Shown one piece after another: positions 14,316 to 25,849 of a stretch of DNA of 64,000 bases. The first letter of the stretch is position 1. The number at the start of each line of letters is the position of its first letter. The notes beneath the pieces are model-generated. The model did no database searches and was not told the DNA's origin. It saw nothing but the letters and a program-made list of their open reading frames with translations. The DNA is taken from NCBI RefSeq assembly GCF_016859285.1, contig NC_053408.1:9447213-9511212 (forward strand), in the 5' to 3' direction. Both the position numbers and the translations under genes were made by a program. Source of the stretch: Xiphias gladius (Eukaryota; Chordata; Actinopteri; Istiophoriformes; Xiphiidae).

Positions 14316-15655
14316 ATGAGCTACCCAGGATACCCTCCTCAATCCGGTGGATACCCACCACAGGCAGGGGGCTACCCACCTCAACCAGGAGCATATCCAC
14401 CCCAAGCAGGCGGCTACCCTCCTGCAGCAGGTGGCTACCCACCAGCAGCAGGCGGCTACCCTCCGGCAGCGGGCGGCTACCCCCCGCAGGCAGGTGGATA
14501 CCCCCCCCAAGCTGGTGGTTACCCTCCCGCAGCGGGCGGTTACCCTCCAGCAGCAGGGGGCTACCCTCCCCAGGCAGGTGGCTACCCTGCCCCAGCTGGA
14601 GGCTTCCCTCCTCAGGCAGGAGGATACCCACCACAGCCTGGAGCAGGAGGCTATCCTTCCATGCCTCCATCAGGTGAGGTTGCAAGAAGGGTCGTGGGGA
14701 TTTACAGGCACCCCACCCAAAAATATAAATAAAGGCTAGCCAAACAATATATGATGTATAAAAAAATTGTGATTTGTTCTTGAAATGAATTGTATTTTGA
14801 GTGCTATGTCAATGTTTTCTTTGCAGGTGGAGGCTGGGGTGCAGCTCCAGGCGGTCATGGCGCGGTATATAAATTCTTATCTCACTCTTCACGTCTGCAG
14901 TACCACGTCACTAATAACATATGGACTGACTTAAGCTAAATCTCTTGTTTGCTTAAATCACCTTATCTTCGCCAGCCATACTTGAACCTTATTTGCTCTA
15001 TGTGAAGTTTGTCACCCTGTACTTAGTACTTACAGCTGTCCTCTGTTTGCAGCCAGGAGGAGCTCAGCAGGGGTACCCAGGAGGCCCTGCCCCAGGCCAA
15101 CCCATGCCAAATTACCCTGGTGCCCCAGCGACTAACCCATCAATGCCTGGATATGGAAGTGGAGTTCCATCCAACCCTCAAGCACCTGTCATTTCTGTAA
15201 GAAGCATTTGTCTTCATTCTAGGACTTCTCTGAAACTATGTTCCAGTGCACATGCAGATAAAAACACCTTTGTCACTGTCTGTGCTATTTTCACTTTATT
15301 TCTCATGCTTTTTTCTTTCTTTTTTTTTTAATTTATAGAAAGGGTACAGGGGTTCTATTAAAGACTTTCCAGGAGCTGATCCACTGAGGGATGTTGAAGT
15401 GCTTCGAAAGGCTATGAAGGGTTTTGGTAAGTAAATGGTGTTTGAGTATGCTAAACCCATCAAAAGTATTGTCATTCAAAATTAATGAGCAGTTTATTGG
15501 CTTGTTACCCTTTCTACACTAAATTGACTCTTAAAAAAAAACGTCTTGAATAGGCACTGATGAAAATGCCATTATTGAACTTCTGGGAAATCGTACCAAC
15601 AAGCAGAGGGTTCCAATGGTGGCTGCCTTCAAAACTACTTATGGAAAGGTACTTT

Positions 15656-15715
<60 letters not shown>

Positions 15716-18700
15716 TATTTTGAAATTGCTTTTCCGGGGACCTTGCTCTCACAGTTTTTTGTTGCACATTTTCCCCCCTGGTAGGATTTAATCCATGATC
15801 TGAAGTCTGAGCTCACTGGAAACTTTGAGAAGCTGGTTCTTGCCATGATGATGAGCCCTGCGCAGTTTGATGCATCTGAACTCAGAGAAGCTATAAAGGT
15901 TGGAAGTTTCAGTTATTTTCTTAGCAGATGCTTCAATTGTGGTTTTGTATTCTAAACCTCATTGTGTGACTAATTGTGTAATAGGAAAATAAGCACAAGA
16001 AAAATCTCTTAAGTGCAAGTAAGTGCCAGACAGTGGCTCATGACCATTTTTACTCTGTGAGTTAAGTTTGTCTTTGAATGTCTTTTCAGGGTGCAGGAAC
16101 TGATGAAGCTTGTCTGATTGAGATTCTTTCATCACGCTCCAATGCAGAGATTCACGAAATCACCAGAATCTACAAAGCTGGTGAGTTCTGATACTGATAT
16201 AACTTTGATTCCGATTTTTGTTAAAAGTGATTTGGGCCTCGTAACCATCTGCTCTCCGCAGCGTGAGGGAATAATGTTTGAATGCGAACGTAATCTTCAA
16301 CTTCAAGTTCAGGTCTCACATACAGGTTGTTGCTACAGGTTTTGAACATTACCATTTTAAACTTTAGTAATTTAATTAAATATTTTTTAGTGACAGTGTT
16401 TTTAGCCCATCCTACATATTTTGAAATCATTTCAACATTTTTACCGTTATTACTTAAAACACTGATCAAATCTCAGAAAGACTGATGTAATTTTGATTAA
16501 AGGTATTTCTGATCATTTTTTTTTTTTTTTTTTTTTTAACCAAATAATTGTTTATTTACATTTATATTGACATACAGCTTGAGTGATTAAAAAAACAAAA
16601 TTTTGTGAATTTCCCTTCTGATCATAATTAAAAATATAGGCCAGCTTTCACATTACCGATGGAAGCAGTAATTTACAACTTCTGAAAACAGAAAAAACGT
16701 AGTTATGGTCTAGCGTTAGTGATTCTAGTGTCCATTGTTAGTATCAGTATCAGTTTGAAATTTATAGCAGCTTAAGGCACATCAAAATGTTTTATTTTAG
16801 GCAGTGTGACTAGCCTTTTATTTGAACTTGGATAATCTTAATGCTAATGTTATGGAAATAAGTGTATTTTCCTAAAAAGCCAAACCTTCCTTCCAGAGTA
16901 TGGGAAGAGCCTGGAGGACGCCATCAGCAGCGACACCTCCGGTCACTTCCGCAGACTCCTGGTCTCTCTCTGTCAGGTAGCTGCTGCACCTTTTATACCT
17001 GATTCATGAAGATTACTCACAAAACAGATTTTAACTCATGCCAACTTTCAAGCATTGCCTCTGCCAATATATTCTGCCTGGATGAGCTCTGCCTACATGA
17101 TGTGTGTTTAGTGAACACTACATGTCTTACTCCAACCAGGGAAATCGCGATGAAAGGGAGACCGTTGATATCTCTCTGGCCAAACAAGACGCTCAGGTAC
17201 TGGTTCAGAATTGGTTCAGTGTTGTAACACTGTTCGAAAGTAATTAGCAAGCCTGATCATGTTCCTCTTTTGTGTGTCTGTGTGTTTGTGTGTGTGCGCG
17301 TACGCGTGTGCAACAGAAACTGTATGCTGCTGGAGAAAATAAAGTGGGAACTGATGAGTCTCAGTTTAATGCCATTCTGTGTGCTCGCAGCAAGCCTCAC
17401 CTTCGAGCAGGTGTGTTATTTCGACATTGTTAATCTCTCACAAGATAATTTTTCTTCCTCTCGTGAAGTTCCCTAATAACACTTCTGCTTTCTTTTTCCA
17501 GTGGCAAAGCTGCACGTGTTGACCTTTTTGGTGCATATGTTTTTACATGTTTTCAAATATTATGATTATAACTACCTTGCATGTGATTCTTGTCTTTAAT
17601 AGTCTTCCAGGAGTATCAGCAGATGTGTGGGAGAGAACTTGAGAAGAGTATCTGCAGGGAAATGTCTGGCAATGTGGAGGATGGCATGGTGGCTGTGGGT
17701 ATGTGCTTTTTCCAAACCTCAAACAAACTGAAGTGGCTTTACTACAAGATTTTGAAGCTTTATGTATATATTTAAGCCGTTCGTCAAGATGTTTGTTTTG
17801 CAAGGCTTTCCTGGAAGGACTAAAATATCAAATATCTTACAGATGCAAACAGGCTGCTGTTTGACCTAAATACCTTTTTCTTTTTTTAACTTGATGATTG
17901 ATCAAAAGCAAATGGTGGATTGGAAAAATAAAGGCTGCACAATTTTTCTAAATATGTCGGTTTAAAAATAGAAAATCTTTAGAAAACTACCACATACACT
18001 ATTAATAGACAATCATCTTGAGGTTTTGTAGAAGGAACTGAGTCAGACTCAAAGTTATTTCCAATAAACAACACCCACCAGAATTTGGGAACCTATTACA
18101 AGAAACCGGTTTAGAATACTATCACATAAATTTTGTGGTTCATCGAAAGGTGTTGTACTCTAAATGCAGTGAAGATTGGATAGATATTTGAAAGTTAGAG
18201 TTTTACAAAATTCTTTTACACAAATTAAAAATGGAGGAAATTTCCGAAAACAGTTTGTGAAATTATGGTGCTAACTAAAAAACTAACAAACCAAAAAATG
18301 GGGCTAGGAACATTACCTCTTCAGCAGAATCAGTAAAATAGAAAAAATTAATTAGAATACATTTACTTCTCTTTCTGTAGTTTAGTTATTATTGGACTGC
18401 TTTAAATTTGAGGGTACCTTAGTGTCTAATGCTGTGTCTAATGATCTTGCTGATTCATACAAGGCTTGTTCATTTGTTTACAGTGACTAACATCAATAAT
18501 CTGCTCCTATTTTCTAGTGAAATGCATCAAGAACACCCCTGCCTACTTTGCAGAGAGGCTCCACAAGGCCATGCAGGTACACCGGTTTTTAATCACGACA
18601 TTTTCCTATCACAAACCAGTTGTTTCCTGCTCTGATGTCATTGTGGAGGGACAGGAGAGAAGATTTCACTGCAGCAGTCGATAAAGTGTCATATTGTGTG

Positions 18701-18987
18701 ATGTATTGACAGGGTGCAGGGACCAAGGACAGAACCCTCATCCGTATCATGGTGTCCCGCTCTGAGATTGATATGTTAGACATCAGACAGGTGTATGTGA
18801 AGACCTACGGAAAATCCCTGTACACTCATATCTCAGTAAGTATCTCCAGCCAATCATGTTATCATGACAGTTATAGTTTAGCGCCTTTTTTCCATTTTTA
18901 TGTGAGACATCTTTCTGTGTTTCTCAGGGTGATACCTCTGGGGATTACAAGAAGCTGCTGTTGAAGCTGTGCGGGGGCAACGACTGA
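14316..18987 (+). CDS. anxa11: anxa11, annexin A11 (complete, 14 coding exons, 498 aa)
   Basis: Coding exons: 14316-14673, 14827-14864, 15053-15196, 15339-15426, 15554-15648, 15785-15898, 16090-16180, 16897-16976, 17140-17196, 17317-17410, 17603-17698, 18518-18576, 18713-18835, 18928-18987. They sum to 1497 bases with consistent phases and GT-AG borders. Residues 1-180 are a Gly/Tyr/Pro-rich disordered domain. Residues 190-498 hold four annexin repeats with type II calcium loops GFGTDE, GAGTDE, KVGTDE and GAGTKD, each followed by its acidic partner in ELTGN, DTSGH, EMSGN and DTSGD. The segment [15 protein letters not shown] and the ending CGGND favour ANXA11 over ANXA7. Annexin A11 binds acidic membranes when calcium rises and, in mammals, works in cytokinesis and in tethering RNA granules to lysosomes. 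Human is 505 residues (from memory). Teleosts can carry two co-orthologues; I cannot tell which this is. Confidence 0.96.
14346..14645 (+). repeat. anxa11: In-frame 21-bp tandem repeat encoding [14 protein letters not shown] heptads (anxa11 exon)
   Basis: After the opening [10 protein letters not shown] there are thirteen 7-codon units of form G-G/A-Y/F-P-P/A-Q/A/P-A/P, then one 9-codon unit. The coding exon containing them is therefore a minisatellite. It also creates long spurious ORFs in the other frames. Gly-Tyr-Pro repeats are the phase-separating type of low-complexity sequence found in ANXA11 and ANXA7. Confidence 0.93.
15655..15715. repeat. (TA)n microsatellite followed by a T run
   Basis: About 17 TA units followed by about 20 T, in the anxa11 intron just after the exon ending at 15648. 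Confidence 0.92.
17272..17311. repeat. Alternating GT/CG tract abutting an anxa11 splice acceptor
   Basis: A GTGTGTGCGCGTACGCGTGTG-type alternating purine-pyrimidine stretch lies directly before the acceptor CAACAG at 17311-17316, where a pyrimidine tract would normally be. Confidence 0.85.
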
Positions 18988-20035
18988 AGAGAAAAGAACG
19001 TAACCTCTCCTACGGGCAATATATATGGCCACACTGAAACAATGTTATAGGACCTTGTATCACCTCTGATGCATGCAGTTAATGTTAGTTTTCCAGTAAC
19101 AACAGTAAATCAATATTAGTTTTGTATTCTTTTCAGTGACACGATAGATTTTTTTTTTTTGCTACTGTATGATTGCCAAATAGTAAATATATGTATTAAT
19201 ATGAAGATTTTTAAAATACAGTCGATAGATTTATCATTATTGGATAGGATTATGGGAGGTGGAGGTCTAAAGCAAAAGTGGGTGCCTGAACATTTCATAC
19301 TTACTCATACAAAAAAATAACTATATCGTTCTAACTATATAATACAGTAGTCCATCAAACTGTTAAACTTAAAGTCTGATTCAGTTTGTAATTAGGTTTT
19401 CAGTTTGTAACTAACCATTTTTTACTGATGCTTGAACATCTATGCAAATTAGCTTTTCACTGTATATTCTTTATATCAGCTTTGCAAAACCCTTCTATTT
19501 TGGCCTTGAAATGTAAACCTCTCCAATCATTGTTCGACATTTGCAGACGGTGTTGCCTTTCACTGAACGTTGAAAAGCCAAAGCCTAAAGACAGATCATT
19601 TTGTTCCTTTTGTCAGGGCTCCTGTCTTGTTTAGAGTTAGTCAGTGTTTCTCTGTGCAGTTATCTCTCAAACAATCCATAATCATACTTGTATTGCTGCA
19701 GAAATGAAATCCATACATTGTTTGGTTTTCAATAATTTTTTTACATTTTTTTTTCACAATGTCCCTTACTGGTTGGTATGTTATACTGCCAGTAGAGGGC
19801 ACATGAGGTGCCATTTCTGTATGTTTGTTTTGCCTGCTGAGTTTGAGTTTGGAATCAAACAGAATATCTATTGCACTAAATCTACTTTGCAATCATCCTT
19901 ATAACATGATAATGATTGAAATTGAATGGATGACTTTTTAGTTTTCTAACATTTTGCCATTTCATAGTTCGAGTGTCTCCATAGACCAACGAACAGCCAC
20001 TTCTTATTTCAATAAAAACATTTTGGTATATCGGT
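18988..20035 (+). other. anxa11: anxa11 3' UTR with polyadenylation signal
   Basis: AT-rich sequence follows the TGA at 18985-18987. The first strong AATAAA, at 20011-20016 in the context TTTCAATAAAAACATT, fits the end of a roughly 1 kb 3' UTR. No other gene was found in it. Confidence 0.6.
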
Positions 20036-22363
20036 ATTATCTTTGTGAACTGGGATCATGTGTTTTGCGTGAAACATTGCCGGGGGATTTTCTGCTCTGA
20101 GCCAGTGCGCAATGAGCAATTTGCATTTCAAAGCCAATCTCATTTTCATCACCTTGGTCTGTATTGCAACCCCCACCCCATTCTTGGTGCGTCACGAGCT
20201 GTATGTTCTGTTTAAAAGGTGTGAGTTATGTGGCTACATAAGTAATATCTCTCTGCGTGTGCTTTGCTGTATAATCCGAGAGGAGGAGAAATTGTTCAGG
20301 TTTGCTTCGCAGCTCGAGTGATTATAGCGTACATTATTAAGGCTATAAATAGTGTCCATGTTGGAGACATGGATGTCCTAAGGTCTTCTTTCTGTTGTGC
20401 TCACTAGCCTCAAAGTGAAGCCTCAGAGGGACTGTGGTTGGGAGACAAGTGACTTTGCTGACCCTCACTTCTTGTATCCCTTTCTCAATTCACTATTTCC
20501 CATATTCACTCAAAAAGACAAAATGAAAAGCTCCCACCAAACAGAGGACAAAGAGGGATGAATATTTGATGTTGGTATTTGTGTATTTTCTCTCTAGCGG
20601 AGACTGTTTGCTGTGGTACCTCCTAAAACATATAGGGCAAAAGGGAAAATTGGGGGGGGCTTCCATTTGGCTTCCATTTGGCTTGCTTTTACTTTTAGAG
20701 AGAAAACAGAACAGTTCCCTGATCCCGATCTCTAGACAAAGTGCTTTAATTATTAACATGTTGACTTAACAGCAGGATGGTGCACACTCTTTCTGGGACT
20801 TGATCGCAGTTAAATACACACACACAGGGTTACACTGACTTACTGAAGACGTCAGAAACGTGTGGACAGGAGTCAATCAATATTCTCTGCGTCATCAGTA
20901 CTAGTGGGAGATGGGAGCTGTGAAGGTCAGCCTTTGATTAACTCTTGGCCCTTGCTATTCCCATCGCACCCCCAGAGCTTTCTGTCCTCCTCTTAAGTGA
21001 CAATTTGAAGGATTTTGATCTGACTTTTGAGTGATTCACTGCAAGAAAATGTGACTGAAATCTCTTAAAACTTGGCATACCAGAAAATGAAATCAAATAA
21101 TGGTATGTTTCACTTCAGAGATGAAAGCCAATGTTTTTAAATCTTGAATGATAAATTATTCATGTCTGACATGGTACTTTGAAAGAACATTCCTACAAAC
21201 ACAAAGGGAAAAAAAAGGAAAATACCAAAATGAAGCATTTGGACAACTGATCAAAAACACTCTGTCTTGTTAAAGGTTTGTTCCACAGAAAATTAAAAAT
21301 AATCTGAATGAAAAAAATCAAATTCAGTGAATCTGTTGAGATTAGTCAGCATTTTACATTAATTCAGATCCCCATAACTGACCTCTAATATTAACACTGT
21401 CTTATAGACAAACAGTATAAGCAAGTATTGACCAAATTGTTGCTTTGCAGTGGATTTTCTCCATTCGTCTAATAAGGAATGTGTGGTTAAGTGACATTTG
21501 GTTGCCAGGGACATAATCCTGCTTTAAACTTCATGAGTGCATATAAGCAAATTACAAACCCTGGGATTAGATCAACAACACATAATGAGATGTAGCAGCA
21601 GATATCACTAGCCCGCCTGTAGAGCTGCACCCTGCACGGTTTGAGGTTCATCCTGTGTTATTTGACAAAAGAAGAGAATAAAACCCATTCAACCTGTTCC
21701 GTTTATTTGTGTGTGCAGTCTGCATACTGTCCACCCAGCCAAAGAGGCTTTGAAGAAGAGCAGCACACTGCCAGAACATTATTACATTACATTATTCCTA
21801 AACATTCCAAATACTTTGCTTGGCGAGCTCCAGATGGATTTTCCCTGTGGGGAAAAGAAATTAGCGGGGCTGTTGCGTAACTACCTCACATTGTTAAAGC
21901 TGTTTTAAACTTAAGTGGGTAAATGTATAGGCTCACTGTGTACCATATTAAGCTTTAAAGCCAGGGCCTGTGTGCTCCAGCCAGCTCCAGATGAGAGTCA
22001 CAGTCCTGATGAAGGCAACACACTGAAGCCCCTTAATAATACTGCGGAAAAACGAGCTCGAGGTAGATTTCCACATTCAGCATCTCGCCAGTTCAGCTGC
22101 GTCTGTACTGAGGCTACAGATGAGAGCATGACTTCACTGTCTGCTTTTAGGTACTTTGTTTCTCAAGGATTTCAGTGTTATGCGATGTCTGCCTCCTTTG
22201 AGATCTGATGGATTATGTGGAGCAGAAGAAAGGTCACGGGCAACTATACTATCTGGAGGTATATAATCTCTTCTAAAAAAAGATCAAGTTTGACATAAGA
22301 GCCATTAGAAATCCCTTGAATAGAGATTAAAACCTATTTAAAAGTGGATAATACATTATTGCA

Positions 22364-22427
22364 ATACACCCATCAGCCACAACATTAATGTGGTAACTGG
22401 TTTTAATGTTGTGGCTGAATGGTGTAT
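22364..22427. mobile_element. Minimal fold-back element (two inverted ends almost back to back)
   Basis: ATACACCCATCAGCCACAAC pairs with the downstream GTTGTGGCTGAATGGTGTAT with one mismatch. The arms are about 25 bases and the loop about 14. I recognise the end sequence as one common in fish, where it normally bounds a longer element, so this looks like an internally deleted copy. Confidence 0.7.
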
Positions 22428-23857
22428 ACATATAGTATGTATAACTGTAAAGGCTTTGTCCTCAACTACTAGAAGAAAAAGACACAACCACTATATTTTA
22501 GCGCACTACTTACCCTTTGCCTTCTTAGTTATATACCCGTGGTTCTTAATCATATGGTATGATAGCCCCACACATTTAGTGCCCCCCTATAATGTTAGTC
22601 CCTATACAGATATAGAAAATTATGGGAGATTACAATATCATTAAGTTACTGCACAACACGAAAATACAAACTGCAGAATCTTATAAGAGCATATTTTAAT
22701 CGGTAATGCTCCACGACACCAAATTATTTTGTAAGTAAAAGTAGCACAGCTACAAGAGGTAAAAGTATCGGTATTCCACAAAAAATGAAGAAATAGAAAA
22801 AGAAAGCAAGAAATAGAGAAAAGTCAGGGAAACAAATATTTTTTTGTAATTTTTTGTAATAGAAATATTTTTTTCTTTGTTATCACTTCCTTATTAATTA
22901 TCCCGTGACCCTTCAGATCTAATTTGAGACCCCATGTTGGGTCCTGACACATAGGTTGGGAACCACTGTTTTGGAGGATTACAGCTAAACCCATAGGATT
23001 AAAAAAAACTAACTATAGCATATTCTATATACTTTGTACTAGATTAATATGTCTATAGAAATACACGTTTGTGACATTTTATTACATATACAGATGCATT
23101 ATAGGACAATCATTTACTCATCACTCTAAACCAAAGATACACTTTAAATTTTTGGAGGCAATATTGCAGAGTTATAGAAATTTCCCATCAGGGCCCTTTA
23201 TATAACCTTGAGAACACTGACTTCATGTTCTGGGAATTTAGAGGCTTTAGCATCCTGTTTACATTCTACCAGTAAACATGTAGTTATGGTGAGTATTTTA
23301 CATACTATTCCAAAATACTTTGTCTCCACACTTCTGAATTTGATTATCCATAACCACTGGGTAGATAAGATGACGGTTCACCTGAAGCTGGAAAAGCTTC
23401 GGTGCACCACTTCTGGCTAAGCTAAGAAGTTTCAAAGAGTTTAGCAACCATTTTGACTTTTCTTTTCTTTTCTTTGTCAATGTCTGGCAAGTTGTGATGG
23501 CATACCGGAGGCTTTGTGGTTGGCTATAAGTGATCAAACACCCAGTAAAAACATTTGAATGGATTTAAACTTGACCACTTTTAGGCTAATGAAATAACAT
23601 TTAATAAGACTGTTTAATGGTTTTAACAGGGAAATCAAATTTAAGGAAATAAAACTGAAAACTGAACTGAAAAAAAAGATAAATCAAACATGAAAAATAA
23701 AAATAATTAGAAATGTTTAGAGTACTGCAGGCCCGTGACCGCAGTATTTCTAAAATCCTGAGTATGGCCCTGTTTTACTTGCAAAAGTAATGTTATGGGA
23801 GGTAGCATAGAAAAAAAAAACACATGCATAATGTCTTTACAAACACACTACTGATCA

Positions 23858-24327
23858 CAGTGGTGGAATGTAATTAAGTACATTTACTCAAGTACTTAAG
23901 TACAAATCTGAAGTACTTGTACTTTGCTCGAGTATTTCCGTTTCATGCTACTTCATAGTTCTACTCCACAACAGGTCATATGGAAATCCATGTAACTTTC
24001 ACTCCACTACATCTGTTTGATAGATTTAATTACTAGTTACTTTACAGATTCGGACTTTTTTTTTCCCATACAAAACATGAGGAGCTTATTAAATATGATG
24101 CACCATAGATTAAACTTCCCAGTTCGCTTCACCTTCAACTTTATCAGTGACAATAAAAAAATAAAAAAATCATAAAATATGAGATATGAGAATTCACAGG
24201 GCCGATTTTACCGCATAACGAGTCCTTTTAAGTACATTTTGCTAATAATACTTTTTTTTTTTTTTTTTTTTAATTGAGCGACAGTGCGAGACTTTTACTT
24301 GTAATGCAGTTTCATGTCCCACCACTG
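23858..24327. mobile_element. Repeat family C copy 3, full-length MITE with CAGTGGTGG ends
   Basis: The left end CAGTGGTGGAATGTAA and the right end (reverse complement CAGTGGTGGGACATGAA) are inverted repeats. The flanking octamers ACTGATCA and ACCGAACA match at 6 of 8 positions, which would fit an old 8-bp hAT-type target duplication. The interior has TACATTTACTCAAGTACTTA and TACTCCACAACAGG. No coding capacity. Confidence 0.6.
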
Positions 24328-24330
24328 ACC

Positions 24331-25041
24331 GAACACCACGACACCCGTCCTAAAGGGGTGACAGAATACTCTCCAGGTGGGCTTTCCTGTCTTGTTTTCG
24401 CTGTGGCATCACGTCTCCGCACTTTTTTTTTTACCTCGACGGGACGTAAAGCGGCGGGGAACCAGGTGCGTCCGACACCAGAAGCCCCGCCTCCGTTTAC
24501 CTTAAATGTCCATTGCACGGAAATATGATTGGCACAGGGCTACAGCTGCTTGGACGGAGAGACATGGCGGAGTTTGTAGTCTGGCAGAGAGGGCTCCCGG
24601 AGAGTTTCCACACTTTTCGACATGCCGAGAGAACTTGATTTTTAGGGCGACGGCGTCTTCGTAGCGGAAGTGAAAGAGGCAGACGCGTCTTGTGTTTTTT
24701 TTTTGTTTTGTTTTGTTTTTGTTTTGTTTTGTTTTTTTTTTTTTCGGGAAGGACGCAGCGGCGGTTGGGAAAATGTGTTGTCATCTCGGTGCAGTCAACA
24801 GCCTTGGGCAACAAATATGGCTACTTCTTGTGTATCCTTTAATTCGGGCTGAGACCCGTCCCGACCGGGCCGAGCGGGATACCTTCGGGGAGTCACGAAA
24901 GTAGTCCGAGGCGAAGTTGACTACCGGAAGGATTAAGAAGCTGGAATCGTCCCGAGGCTGGTTTGGTTAAAGCGAAGTGGTGGTGGTGGTGGTGGTTGGT
25001 GGTGTCGGGGGGAGTTGGGGGGGGGGAGAGAAGGGAAAGAG
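24331..25041 (+). promoter_or_regulatory. dlg5: dlg5 promoter and 5' UTR region
   Basis: CpG-rich, TATA-less sequence upstream of the ATG at 25042. Visible elements are an ATTGGC (inverted CCAAT) at about 24528, GGAGTTTGTAGT at about 24570 (reverse of an ACTACAA..TCC ZNF143-like site), GCGGAAGTG at about 24665 (ETS-like), T-rich TTTTG repeats at 24692-24745 and a G-rich tract at 24978-25031. The transcription start is not defined. If it lies upstream of 24564, a 24-codon upstream ORF is transcribed. Confidence 0.5.
24564..24638 (+). other. dlg5: Candidate upstream ORF in the dlg5 leader (24 codons)
   Basis: It opens MAEFVVWQRG and ends with TGA at 24636-24638. The start context GACATGGCG has G at -3 only in a loose reading but G at +4. 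Whether it is transcribed depends on the unknown start site. Confidence 0.3.
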
Positions 25042-25339
25042 ATGGAGCCCAAGCATTTGGAGTTGTTGGAGAAATGTTACCAGAACTTGGTGGAGTCCAT
25101 GACAGATGCGGACCGAGTCGTGGACGTTCTGGCTCACCGCGGGACCCTCAGCCAGTCTGAACGCTGCGAGCTGGGTCGCAACTGCTCCTCCAACTCGGAA
25201 AAAGTGGACCTTCTCCTGAAGATACTCATACGCAAGGACGGAGACCATTTCGCGGAGTTGTGCGCGGCTCTGGAGAAAACGCACCCTCACCTGCACTCGG
25301 TGCTGCTGGGCGGCATCGGACCCGTGGATCATACGACCG
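25042..25339 (+). CDS. dlg5: dlg5 exon 1: CARD-like N-terminal domain
   Basis: Residues 1-99. The start ATG follows AAGAG and gives MEPKHLELLEKCYQNL, which aligns with the human start MEPQRRELL. The helical pattern up to LCAALEKTHPHLHSVL corresponds to the CARD-like fold reported for DLG5. The donor ACCG|GTGAGA leaves phase 1. Confidence 0.93.
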
Positions 25340-25810
25340 GTGAGAGGCCATCCGTAGGCTTAATCAACTGTTGTTTTTTAACTATGACTCTGTGCATTGC
25401 CGTGCTGAAAATAGAGTACGAAAGACCGCGTATAAAAGCAGATTATTATGGAGGCATCTGTAGCTTTATTATGGCGATGCATCGCGTGTCTAGAGGTACT
25501 TTTTAATTGGACGTGATCCAGCCTGTTTTCGATCCTGCTCCGAGCAGCGATCTAACTAACATTAGGCGCATTGACCATATGACAACTCGATGGAGGGCAT
25601 GACTTTTTGCTCTGGGCAATTTGTGAAGAGCGAGGGAGAGACGGCTGCACAATCATGGGACGCGATGCTTATTTACATCACACTGCCGTGCTTGTTTCCT
25701 TCGCCGTGTCACTAAAAGCACAGCCTGCTAGCCTTTTTTTGTGAGAGTGTTTAATGGACCTAAAAAGACTCAAATAATCGATGTAGTGACGGGCAGGGCT
25801 GCCTGAAGGG

Positions 25811-25849
<39 letters not shown>

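Larger units (their letters stand above)
20036..24330. other. Intergenic region between anxa11 and dlg5
   Basis: No coding exon was recognised on either strand. It contains a 64-base hairpin element at 22364-22427, repeat family C at 23858-24327, and a short tandem CTTCCATTTGG pair at 20660-20681. The remainder is AT-rich without recognised signal. Confidence 0.65.

Noticed and set aside
14260..14685. Long antisense and alternate-frame ORFs over the anxa11 repeat exon
   Set aside because: They are produced by the 21-bp periodicity. Only the frame giving GGYPPxx fits an annexin and continues through the splice sites.
17490..17540. Possible anxa11 exon after TTTTTCCAG at about 17502
   Set aside because: The reading frame does not match annexin, there is no donor nearby, and the true exon (VFQEYQQM) follows at 17603.
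20036..24330. Additional gene between anxa11 and dlg5
   Set aside because: Several open frames of 60-97 codons exist, but none has homology, splice context or codon bias that sets it apart from the AT-rich background.
24690..24904. Phe/Leu-rich ORFs in the dlg5 leader
   Set aside because: They translate the T-rich TTTTG repeats. Composition is low-complexity and there is no homology.
25340..25506. Extension of dlg5 exon 1 reading past the donor
   Set aside because: It is intron read-through. The GTGAGA donor and the phase-matched exon 2 (STYSVLSTMPSD) fix the end at 25339.
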